Source: Burkholderiales bacterium
Lineage (GTDB): Bacteria; Pseudomonadota; Gammaproteobacteria; Burkholderiales; Burkholderiaceae_C
Assembly: GCA_947453625.1 (NCBI GenBank)
Contig: CANGHK010000051.1
Span: 1 to 37,836 of the forward strand
Length of the DNA: 37,836 nt
Reading direction: 5' to 3'
The position numbers were made by a program, and so were the translations under genes. Shown piece by piece: positions 14,412 through 21,646 of the stretch (positions within the stretch are counted from its first letter, which is position 1; the number at the start of each line of letters is the position of its first letter). A model generated the notes under the pieces. It did no database searches. It saw only the letters and a list, made by a program, of their open reading frames with translations, and was not told where the DNA came from.

Positions 14412-15700
14412 GGCGCGACCTGAGGCGCTGCGGGTTCAGGCACGCGCAGCGGCATCAGCCGACCACCGGCATCGGCCACCAGCGCCTGCCAGTCCGCCGG
14501 CTTGGGCCAGGCCTGCGCGTCGGGCAAGGCGTGGCGCCACAGCAAGGCCGCCGGCTCGGCGGCGCCCTCGCCGTCCGGCAGGCAGTGCGAGCGCAGACCG
14601 GTGCGCAAGCTCAGGCCGGCGTCGGCGGGCGCCGCGGCGCGGGAATCGTCGACCTGCAGCGCATGGAGCGCGAACCAGCCCTGGGCACAGCGCAACACCC
14701 GCACCTCGGGCAAGCAGGTGTCGCGCGGCAGGCGCAGGACCAGGCCCAGCGGCGTGGCGTCGATGCGGCCGCCACAGCGGCCGATCAGCGCGCCGGCCGC
14801 GTCGCAGCCCGCTGCGCTCAGGCCGACGCCGTCGAGCTCGACCGCCAGCACCGATCCGGCCGCGCTGGCGCGCAAGGCCTGCGCCACTGGCAGCAAGGCC
14901 AGCGCCTCGGCCAGCGCCGCCCAGGCCTCGGGCGCGGCGGCCAGCGGCGCCGGCAGCGGCCAGCCGGCCAGCAGCGCGCAGTCCTGCCGCGTCTGTGCCA
15001 CCAGGTCGGCGATCACGCGCTCGATCGCCGGGCGCGCGGCCGGCTGGGTATGGGGCAGTCCCTGGTGCAGGCTGGCAGCCTGCGCCAGCGCCTTGTCACG
15101 CAATGCGGCAGCGGCGGCAGCAGCGACGGCTGCCGCCGCTGCTGCCTCGGCTGCGGCGGCCTCGGCGGCCTCGGCGGCCTCGGCTGCGGCGGCCTCGGCC
15201 GCTTGCACCGCGGCCAGGTCGGCGGCGGCCTGCGCGGCGTCATCGAGATCGCCATCCGGCAGGGCCGCCGGGCTGTCGGGGGGCGGCGCGGCTGCCGGGG
15301 GCGACGGCAGCGCCTCTGGCGATGGCCGTCGGGCCGACCCCGACGGACCGTGCAGCCTGGCCAGCCAATCGCGGGTGAAAGGCCCGCCATCATCGACCGG
15401 GCGCTGCAGGCGCAGCGAGGCGATGACCTCCGCCAGGTGGCTGGCGAGCGCGTCGACCAGGGCCAGCCGGGCCGAGGCCGCGATCGCCGGGCCGGCCCCG
15501 TTCAGGCTGAGCGACAGCGCGCGCGCGCAGTCGGCATGGGCCGGCAGGTCCAGCGTGCGCAGCAGGTCGGCCAAGGCATCGCATGCCGCCGCGGTGACGG
15601 CAACCGTCGCGCCACGGGCCGCGCTGGCGTGGCGCTGCAAGGCCGTGACGAGCTGCTCGGCATCGATCAGAAACAGCTCGGAAAGCGGGTTGCGCTCCAT
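14408..15700 (-). CDS. Ala-rich protein resembling an eroded CheA kinase
   Basis: A 430-residue protein of unknown function. The N-terminal 100 residues are a helical bundle (LFLIDAEQLVTALQRHAS, LADLLRTLDLPAHADCARAL) like the histidine-less Hpt/FimL-type domains at the start of PilL/ChpA. A Pro-rich and then Ala/Glu-rich linker follows (about 120-205). The C-terminal part reads like a worn GHKL ATPase: LAVELDGVGLSAAG where a kinase has a DDGxGL box, then IGRCGGRIDATPLGLVLRLP, as in GGxI...G..fxLxLP. A last segment RVLRCAQGWFALHALQVDD resembles the start of the CheA P5 regulatory domain. No phospho-acceptor histidine and no proper N or G box remain. The gene lies 12 bp after the MCP-like gene and overlaps flgA by 4 bp. 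The CheA reading is inference. The ORF itself is sure. Confidence 0.72.
   Translation of the reverse strand: MERNPLSELFLIDAEQLVTALQRHASAARGATVAVTAAACDALADLLRTLDLPAHADCARALSLSLNGAGPAIAASARLALVDALASHLAEVIASLRLQRPVDDGGPFTRDWLARLHGPSGSARRPSPEALPSPPAAAPPPDSPAALPDGDLDDAAQAAADLAAVQAAEAAAAEAAEAAEAAAAEAAAAAAVAAAAAAALRDKALAQAASLHQGLPHTQPAARPAIERVIADLVAQTRQDCALLAGWPLPAPLAAAPEAWAALAEALALLPVAQALRASAAGSVLAVELDGVGLSAAGCDAAGALIGRCGGRIDATPLGLVLRLPRDTCLPEVRVLRCAQGWFALHALQVDDSRAAAPADAGLSLRTGLRSHCLPDGEGAAEPAALLWRHALPDAQAWPKPADWQALVADAGGRLMPLRVPEPAAPQVAP
15141..15200. repeat. GGCCTCGGC-type short tandem repeat inside coding sequence
   Basis: About 60 bp made of imperfect GGCCTCGGC 9-mers with GCGGC interruptions inside the CheA-like gene. 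It encodes an Ala/Glu helix (AEAAEAAEAAAAEAA). The repeats are in multiples of three bases, so copy-number change would keep the frame. Probably a flexible or helical linker. Confidence 0.6.
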
Positions 15701-15712
15701 GGGCAGCCGGTC

Positions 15713-17176
15713 TCAGGCCCAGGCCGCCAGGGTCGGGGCGGACTGGCCCGGACCCTCGGGTTCGGCATCGACCTCGTCGCGCAAGGCTCCGAGCTGGTCG
15801 GACAGATGCTGCAGTTCCGACTGCAGTTGCACCAGATCGGTCCGCACCACCAGCGTGCTCGGCAGCGCGGAGTCGGCGGCCTGGCGTTGCTGCGCCTGCC
15901 AGCCCGACAGCGCGCCCAGGATAGCCATCAGCTGCTCGTCCAGGCGCTCGAGCGCCGCCACCCGGCGATCGTCGGCGCTCTCGGCCAGCAGCGACAGCGC
16001 CAGGTTGACCGCGCCCTCGCGGGCAGCACGCAGTTGGTCGGCCAGCCCGGCGAGGTCGAGCAGCAGGTCGTCGCGGGCCTGGCGCGGCGAGGCCTGGGCG
16101 GCGTCGAGCAGCTTGAGCGCGAGCTCCGACACGGCGCAGCTGGCGGCAAAGGCCGAGCCCACCGCCTGCCGCAGGTCGCGCCATTGACCGTCGTCGAGCA
16201 ACACCCCGCCCAAGACCGGCGGCGGCGGCGGGGCCGGGACAGCGCCGCTGCGCAGCGCAGGCGGGGCCGGCGCCACCCCGGGCTGCACCGTCAGCACCGG
16301 CAGATCGGTCCGGTCGGCCCAGGACGACCGCAGCGTCGCCGCAGGGGCTGCGGCATTGCGCAGCGCGATGCGGCTGCGGTTCCAGCGCAGCCCGGCGGTC
16401 AGGGCCAGCAGGCCGGCCAGGCCGGCCAGACCCCACACCAGCAGCGCCGACAGCCACAGCGGCGACGGCGCCGCATCCAGCGACGACAAGGCCTCGGTGC
16501 GGCGGGTGCGGATCAGATCGACCAGCAGCAAGGCTTTCTGCAGCTTGACAGTGGTGTCGCTGGCCACGTTGGCCGCTGCGGGCGGCCTGACCACGCCGGC
16601 CGCGCTGACCGGCACACCGGCCGCGTCCGAGGCCCGCGCCCGCGCCAAGCGCTTGTCGATGAAGCTGCGCAGCCGGGCCAGGTTGGCCGAGCTGGCGTCA
16701 CCGCCACCCATCCCGGACAGGCTGCGCAAGGCCTCGGCGCCCTCGCCCGCCTCGCCGCTTTCGACCGCCAGGCGCCCGGTCAGCTGCGCCAGGTCGGTGA
16801 TCGCCTGGCCTTGGTGGGCCAGCACCGTCAAGGCCTGCGCGACGGCCTCGATCTGCTGACGCTGGAGCGCGGTGCTGACGCTGGACCCTGGCGCCTGCAG
16901 GCGCTGGCTGAGCGCTGCCGCGTCCTGGCCGAGCGCCTCGAGCGCGTCGAAGTGGTCGGCGTCGAGCAGGTTGGGCCGGTCCAGCAGGTGGTGGACGTCG
17001 CGCCGCAGCAGGATGATGTCGTGGCCCACCGCCTGGCGGAGCTGGCGCAGCTCGCTCAGGACGAGCGCGAGCAGCAGCGCAAGCAGCATCGCCAGGCACA
17101 GCAGCGGCGTGAGCTTGTCGGCGCCGGCCCGGCCTGGCGGACGGGGATCTTGGAGAAAACGGGCAAGAAAATCCAT
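15713..17176 (-). CDS. two-TM membrane protein with MCP/PilJ-like topology
   Basis: A 487-residue protein of unknown function. TM1 is at about 22-42 (LTPLLCLAMLLALLLALVL). A helical periplasmic region of about 190 residues follows (LGQDAAALSQRL, QGQAITDLAQLTGRLAV). TM2 is at about 238-262 (LWLSALLVWGLAGLAGLLA), then a Pro-rich linker (APPALRSGAVPAPPPPP) and a long helical cytoplasmic tail (335-470). This is the topology of a methyl-accepting chemotaxis protein or PilJ. The invariant MCP signalling-tip sequence is not visible, so it is not a standard receptor. It lies 21 bp after the CheW-like gene and 12 bp before the CheA-like gene. That context is what suggests a receptor-like role. Confidence 0.72.
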   Translation of the reverse strand: MDFLARFLQDPRPPGRAGADKLTPLLCLAMLLALLLALVLSELRQLRQAVGHDIILLRRDVHHLLDRPNLLDADHFDALEALGQDAAALSQRLQAPGSSVSTALQRQQIEAVAQALTVLAHQGQAITDLAQLTGRLAVESGEAGEGAEALRSLSGMGGGDASSANLARLRSFIDKRLARARASDAAGVPVSAAGVVRPPAAANVASDTTVKLQKALLLVDLIRTRRTEALSSLDAAPSPLWLSALLVWGLAGLAGLLALTAGLRWNRSRIALRNAAAPAATLRSSWADRTDLPVLTVQPGVAPAPPALRSGAVPAPPPPPVLGGVLLDDGQWRDLRQAVGSAFAASCAVSELALKLLDAAQASPRQARDDLLLDLAGLADQLRAAREGAVNLALSLLAESADDRRVAALERLDEQLMAILGALSGWQAQQRQAADSALPSTLVVRTDLVQLQSELQHLSDQLGALRDEVDAEPEGPGQSAPTLAAWA

Positions 17177-17197
17177 GGTGGGCCAGTCAGCAAAAAT

Positions 17198-17533
17198 TCA
17201 ATCGACCAAAAGAACGGTATTGTCGGGTTCGGGGCGGGCCTCGGCCAGTCCCAGCACCTCGCACACCGCCACCGCCAGCAGCGCCGTGCCGGAACCGGCC
17301 AGCACCACGGCCCAGGCCGGGCGCGGCGACACCGCCTGGGTGGCCAGCAGCGTGGGTGCCGACAGTGCCACCACCGGCCCGTGGTCGGTGCTGGCCAGCA
17401 GCAGCGGGCCGCCGCGGGCGTCCAGCCCGCTCCAGTCGGGCCGGTCCAGGCGGCCGATGCGCAGCACCGATGCGGCCGGCAAGGCCAGCACGGTGCGGTC
17501 TATGCGCACACGCAGCACCCGCTGCTGGCTCAC
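17198..17533 (-). CDS. short CheW-like scaffold protein
   Basis: A 111-residue protein that reads like a single CheW domain, shorter than CheW (about 150). After MSQQRVLRVRIDR, the pattern TVLALPAASVLRIGRLDRP is typical of CheW strand-loop-strand elements. GGPLLLASTDHGPVVALSAP and AVVLAGSGTALLAVAVCEVL followed by GLAE also fit. The start is GTG at 17533-17531 and forms a GTGA overlap with the upstream PDZ-protein gene. In chemosensory arrays CheW links receptors to CheA. Here the next two genes encode an MCP-topology protein and a CheA-like remnant, which supports the call. The domain assignment is from reading the sequence only. Confidence 0.68.
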   Translation of the reverse strand: MSQQRVLRVRIDRTVLALPAASVLRIGRLDRPDWSGLDARGGPLLLASTDHGPVVALSAPTLLATQAVSPRPAWAVVLAGSGTALLAVAVCEVLGLAEARPEPDNTVLLVD

Positions 17534-18738
17534 CGCAGGGCCCAGGTCGACTTCAGGGCCAGGCCGAGCCCGATCAGCCCGGCAGCGGACAGCGCGAGCA
17601 GGCTCCAGCCCAGCTGCAGCAAGGCCTCGGTCTGGCGTGCGCGCAGGCGCTCGACGCTGACCCGGTAGTTGCTCAGGTTCTCGGTGAAGCGGCCGTGGTA
17701 CCAGCCCAGCAGTTCCTCGCTGCGCAGGTAGTTGCTGGCGGCGTAGGCCGCGGCGTTGAGCGTCGACAGGTTGCTGACCAGCTCGTTGCTGACGCCCAGC
17801 AGGCCCTCGACATAGCTGCGCTGCCACTCGGTGGGCAGCGCGTCGACATAGCCGGTGCGCAACTGCTCGGTCAGGCGCTCGGCGTCGGTCACGCCGATGT
17901 AGCGGATGGTGTCGGGCACCGCGAACAGCAGGCCGTGGTTGGCCATGTCGAAGCGCTCGCCGTCCTTCAGGCTCAGGCTCAGCGTCAGGGACTCGGCGCC
18001 GCGCTGCACGCCGAGTTCTACCAGGCGCACCGGCCGCTCGGTGAACAGCTTGTAGACGTCCCAGACGAAGCCGGCCTCCTTGGAATTGACCCGCTTGACG
18101 GTGTCGCCGGCCTGGACCTGGGCGCGCGCGGCCGCCGATCCCTCGACCACCGCCTGCACCACCGCCGGCGTGGCGCGCAGCACCGATTCGGCGCGCGCGT
18201 TCTCGAACATCGCGATGTTCTGCACCGCCCGCAGCAGCCTGTCCTCGTTGGGCGCGAGCACGCGCTGCAGGTCCGGGCTGAGCCGGTTGGCCGGCAGCAG
18301 CGCGGTGCGCGCCAGCGCCGGGAACTGGCCCAGCGTGGGCGTGTTCAGGCGCAGGCTCGCCAGGCCATGGGCGCCCGACACCAGGCCCCAGGCCGCCACG
18401 GCCAGCCAGACCACCAGGCCGGCCACGACCAGCAGGCTCGCCGCCGCCAGCCACTGGCCGGCGCCGCGCAGCGCCGGCAGGGCGCGCGCGGCCGGCAAGG
18501 CCGGAGCCCGCGCTGGCGCCGACCCCGCCGATGGCGTCGGTGCGCCCGCCGCGGGGTCGGGGACGGCCCAGCCCGGCACCGACGGGGCGGCGGCAGGCGC
18601 CGCCCGACCCAGGCGCTGGCGCAACTCGGCCAGCAGGCCGGCGCCCTGGGACGGCGCGGTCGCCGCCGCGGGGGACACCCCGACAGCCGGGGCCGCGGCC
18701 CGGGCAGGCCACCAACGGGCCAGGAACTTGAGATTCAT
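17530..18738 (-). CDS. two-TM protein with periplasmic PDZ-like domain
   Basis: A 402-residue membrane protein of unknown function. The cytoplasmic N-terminus (1-93) is Ala/Pro-rich and probably disordered. TM1 is at about 95-120 (AASLLVVAGLVVWLAVAAWG) and TM2 at about 376-396 near the C-terminus. Between them lies a periplasmic region of about 250 residues. It contains a PDZ-like domain near 190-262: VVEGSAAARAQVQAGDTVKR, then RPVRLVELGVQRGAESLTLS. A helical segment follows (LSTLNAAAYAASNYLRSEEL). No protease active site is seen. The ATG forms an ATGA overlap with the upstream gene, and its stop overlaps the CheW-like gene. This places it between the envelope and a CheW-type scaffold. A sensing or anchoring role is inferred. 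Confidence 0.74.
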   Translation of the reverse strand: MNLKFLARWWPARAAAPAVGVSPAAATAPSQGAGLLAELRQRLGRAAPAAAPSVPGWAVPDPAAGAPTPSAGSAPARAPALPAARALPALRGAGQWLAAASLLVVAGLVVWLAVAAWGLVSGAHGLASLRLNTPTLGQFPALARTALLPANRLSPDLQRVLAPNEDRLLRAVQNIAMFENARAESVLRATPAVVQAVVEGSAAARAQVQAGDTVKRVNSKEAGFVWDVYKLFTERPVRLVELGVQRGAESLTLSLSLKDGERFDMANHGLLFAVPDTIRYIGVTDAERLTEQLRTGYVDALPTEWQRSYVEGLLGVSNELVSNLSTLNAAAYAASNYLRSEELLGWYHGRFTENLSNYRVSVERLRARQTEALLQLGWSLLALSAAGLIGLGLALKSTWALR

Positions 18739-19577
18739 CGTGCAGGCCTCCAGCCAGGCAATTCAACATCCAAACCAAAATCAGCGCGCATCTTCTCGAC
18801 ATCGCGGTAGCGCGCGCTCAGCAAGAGCTGCTCGCGCCGCTCGTCCATCAGCGTGCGCGCCTCGACCAGCACCGCGACCCAAGGCCCCGGACGGTAGCTG
18901 CTGACCACCGCTTCGACCACTTTAAGCCGGTCGGGTTGCAGTGTCAGCCGCACCGTCAGCACCGCCTGCGCGGGGCCGTCGAACAGCGTCAGCTCGTCGA
19001 AGCTGGCGCGCGTCAGCGTGTAGCTGCGCCCGCTGATGCGCAGCGCGCGGCCGGCGGCCGAGAAGTCGACCACGGTCTGGCGCGTGGACTCGTCGAGCAC
19101 CAGCACCCGGCCAGGCTCGATGCGCGCCTGGCGGTGCCAGTCGCGGTCGGCCTGCTGGGCCTCGCCGCTCTTGCGCGGCAGCAGGCGCAGGCCCTCGTAG
19201 AGCTCGTAGACCGTGTCGTGCAGCCGCATCTCGGCGGCGGCCTGTTTCATCAGCTGGACCGCCGACACGACGCTGCCGCGCTCGGCCTCCAGCGCCTGGC
19301 CGGCGCGAGACAGGCGTTGCCGCAGATCGCCCTGCAGCTGGTCGAAGCGCTCCAGGCTGGCCAGCGACTGCTGCAGCGCGTCGGCCGAGGCGTCGGCAGC
19401 GGGCGGCTCAGGCACCACGGGCTCGTCGCGGGCCCCCCGCGCGGGCTGGCGCAGGCGGCGCCGCTCGGCCCACACCGCCCAGACGCCGAAGGTCACCACC
19501 AGCAAACCCAGTCCGGCCAAGGCCAGCACCACCTGCAGGCCCTGGCTCAGCGCCGGCAGCGTCCAGCCCTCAGCCAT
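18735..19577 (-). CDS. one-TM protein with PilZ-like motif
   Basis: A 280-residue protein of unknown function. One TM helix near residues 13-37 (VVLALAGLGLLVVTFGVWAV) is followed by a Pro-rich stretch and a coiled-coil region (LASLERFDQLQGDLRQRLSR and the helix after it). The second half is beta-rich. It contains RDWHR, then 21 residues, then DFSAAG. That spacing fits the PilZ c-di-GMP signature RxxxR(x20-30)(D/N)xSxxG. The match is short and could be chance, so PilZ is only a candidate. The ATG at 19577 overlaps the end of the upstream gene by 8 bp, and its stop overlaps the PDZ-protein start. It is tightly linked to both and lies near a divergent HD-GYP-like gene. Confidence 0.7.
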   Translation of the reverse strand: MAEGWTLPALSQGLQVVLALAGLGLLVVTFGVWAVWAERRRLRQPARGARDEPVVPEPPAADASADALQQSLASLERFDQLQGDLRQRLSRAGQALEAERGSVVSAVQLMKQAAAEMRLHDTVYELYEGLRLLPRKSGEAQQADRDWHRQARIEPGRVLVLDESTRQTVVDFSAAGRALRISGRSYTLTRASFDELTLFDGPAQAVLTVRLTLQPDRLKVVEAVVSSYRPGPWVAVLVEARTLMDERREQLLLSARYRDVEKMRADFGLDVELPGWRPAR

Positions 19578-20283
19578 GGAACGCCCCGGCGCCGGTGTCG
19601 AACGCACCGCCCTCGGCCCAGGCCTGGACGCGCTGGGCCAGCGGTCCGGCTGCCGGGTCGGCAAAAGCCAGTTCCAGCGCCGGGTTGAGTGCCGGAAACA
19701 CCAGCTCGGCGTGGGCGCTGCGCAGCGTCGGCGAGGCCCGGTTGAGCACCAGCGTCAGCGGCGCGCCGGCGCCGGCCACCAGCGGCGCGAATTCGGTCCA
19801 CTCCAGCGCTGCCGCGGCATGGCGCCAGGACAGGCGGCCGGGCGGGTAGACGCCCTCCAGCCCGCGCGGGGGCGGCGTCACCGCCACCTGGGCCATCAGC
19901 GAGCGCAGCAGCGGCAGCCGCGCCAGGCGCAGCCAGCGCTCGGACCAGGCGGTGGACTGACCCTGCTGGTCGTAGGGCGAGGCATCGACGCCCAGATAGG
20001 GAAACAGCGCCAGGCGGCGCAGCCGGCCCGCCGGGGCCAGCGCCGCCAGGGCCAGCAGCAAGGTGCCCGCCAGCCCGACCCCGACCAGCGCCGCGCGCTC
20101 CTGCGCCCGCTCCAGCACCTGGGCCAGGTTGGCCGCCAGCGGCAGATCGGCACGCAGCGGCAGCACCTGCCAGGCGCGTCCGCCGACCGGACCCAGCCGG
20201 CAGAGCGACTCGGTGACCGCGTCAGGAATCGAAGGAAAGCTTATTATCAGCACGTTAAGCTTTTTTGCGTAATCTTCTATCAT
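19570..20283 (-). CDS. alpha/beta-hydrolase-fold protein lacking nucleophile serine
   Basis: A 237-residue protein and the first gene of the leftward run ending in flgN. The order of strands resembles an alpha/beta hydrolase: KLNVLIISFPSIPD, a helix LAANLAQVLERAQERA, then LVGVGLAGTLLLALAALAP where a hydrolase has VGHSxGG. PLTLVLNRASPTL near 190 could be the acid-bearing strand. The nucleophile position appears to be Gly instead of Ser, so catalysis is doubtful. The ATG at 20283-20281 gives the best length. The first 20 codons are clearly more AT-rich than the rest, including two AAGCTT sites. A 187-bp divergent promoter region separates it from the HD-GYP-like gene. Unknown function; the fold call is tentative. 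Confidence 0.62.
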   Translation of the reverse strand: MIEDYAKKLNVLIISFPSIPDAVTESLCRLGPVGGRAWQVLPLRADLPLAANLAQVLERAQERAALVGVGLAGTLLLALAALAPAGRLRRLALFPYLGVDASPYDQQGQSTAWSERWLRLARLPLLRSLMAQVAVTPPPRGLEGVYPPGRLSWRHAAAALEWTEFAPLVAGAGAPLTLVLNRASPTLRSAHAELVFPALNPALELAFADPAAGPLAQRVQAWAEGGAFDTGAGAFHG

Positions 20284-20470
20284 TTTATCACCGGCCGCCC
20301 CACTGCGCCGAGCCGCGCCCTGGCCGAAGCGCCGCCAGGGCGCCGGCGGCGATCGGGACCCGCTCAAGCGTGACCAAAGCCACAATAGCGGAGAATCATG
20401 TCATTGAAGTGTGTTTTATGCGAATACCATTCAACTTGATCAATTTGGCGCTGACACTTCGGCGGATCTC

Positions 20471-21553
20471 ATGACAGTATGCATAGTCGACGACAACGCG
20501 ACCGTGAACGCCCAGCTCAGGCGGATGCTGGTCCAGGTGGGCGTGCATGACACGCTGGGCTTCACCGATTCGCGGCGGGCGCTGAAGTGGTGCCTGGAGA
20601 CGCGGCCCGAGCTGATCCTGCTGGACTACAACATGCCCGAGCTCGACGGCCTCGAGTTCCTGGCCGAGTTGAAGCGCCACCAGGCGACCGAGAACATCCC
20701 GGTGGCGATGATCTCGGGCTGGGCCGTCGCGAGCATGCGCCTGGCCGCGCTGCGCGCAGGCGCGATCGATGTCATCGGCAAGCCCTTTGTCGCCGAGGAG
20801 GTCAAGCTCAAGGTCTTCAACCTGCTGCGCCTGACCGACCCGCACCGCGACCTGCTGCGCCGGCCCGAGACGCCGCGCCGCGGCGCCGAGGCAGACGAGG
20901 GGCCGGACTCCGCGCTGGAACACCCGGACGGCGCGGTGATCGAGTTGCTCGAGCGCCTGAACGCCATCCGCTCGGACCGCAGCGGCCGGTCGCTCAAGCG
21001 CACCGGCCTGTACGCCGCCACCCTGGGCGCAGCCTGCGGGCTGACCGAGAGGCAGCAGGCCTTGCTGTGCCGGGCGGCGCCGTTCCACGATGTCGGCAGC
21101 GGGTCGGTGCCCTGCGGCGTGCTGGCGCGCAACGCGCCGCTGAACGACGGCGACCGACGCCTGCTCGACCACCGCGCCGTCGCCGGCTACGAGGTGCTGC
21201 GCGGCCACCAGTCGCAGGTGATGCAGATGGCGGCCGAGATCGCCCAGTCCTGCCTCGAGCATTGGGACGGCAGCGGCACGCCCTATGGTCTGGCGGGCGA
21301 GAACATCCCCTTGTCGGGCCGCATCACCGCGCTGGCCGACATGTTCGAGCAGATGACGATGTGGCGCGGACCGAACATGACCGGTCTGTCGGCCGAGTCG
21401 GCCGCCGCGGTGATCCGGGCCGACGAGGGCCAGCAGTTCGACCCGACGCTGGTGCGTGCCTTCGAGCGCGCCCTGCCGCGGCTGATGGTGATCATGGACT
21501 ACCACCGCGACGGCGGGCAGCCTGACGCCCCCCTGGACATGCAGCTCGATTGA
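20471..21553 (+). CDS. response regulator with degenerate HD-GYP domain
   Basis: A 360-residue protein: receiver domain (1-125) plus HD-GYP-type domain (about 150-340). The receiver has VCIVDDN, phospho-acceptor Asp52 in LLDYNMPELDG and the lysine in IGKPF. HD-GYP proteins hydrolyse cyclic di-GMP. Here the HD pair is kept (His206, Asp207), but HDxGK reads HDVGS. The HHExxDGxGYP box reads CLEHWDGSGTP (261-271), losing the two metal-ligand histidines and the tyrosine. Later conserved parts (IPLSGRITALADMFEQMT) remain. It may bind rather than cleave the nucleotide. I use the ATG at 20471. An in-frame ATG at 20411 would give a 20-residue AT-rich extension unlike a receiver. It is divergent from the six-gene unusual operon and precedes the secretion cluster. 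Confidence 0.86.
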   Translation: MTVCIVDDNATVNAQLRRMLVQVGVHDTLGFTDSRRALKWCLETRPELILLDYNMPELDGLEFLAELKRHQATENIPVAMISGWAVASMRLAALRAGAIDVIGKPFVAEEVKLKVFNLLRLTDPHRDLLRRPETPRRGAEADEGPDSALEHPDGAVIELLERLNAIRSDRSGRSLKRTGLYAATLGAACGLTERQQALLCRAAPFHDVGSGSVPCGVLARNAPLNDGDRRLLDHRAVAGYEVLRGHQSQVMQMAAEIAQSCLEHWDGSGTPYGLAGENIPLSGRITALADMFEQMTMWRGPNMTGLSAESAAAVIRADEGQQFDPTLVRAFERALPRLMVIMDYHRDGGQPDAPLDMQLD

Positions 21554-21646
21554 CCGATAGAGCGCTTGATTGAGCAACCGACGCCGAACGCCTCACCACC
21601 CTGCCCTGTCGACCGCCGCCGGCGGCTTGCAGCGACACCCCGACCC

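Noticed and set aside
14153-17668. An 1171-codon open frame on the plus strand, rich in Arg, Gln and Gly
   Set aside because: It is antisense to flgA, the CheA-like, MCP-like and CheW-like genes. Composition is that of a high-GC shadow frame, with no recognisable domain.
20237-20262. Two AAGCTT sites near the start of the hydrolase-like gene as a mobile-element junction
   Set aside because: No inverted termini or target duplication. They lie within an AT-rich coding start.
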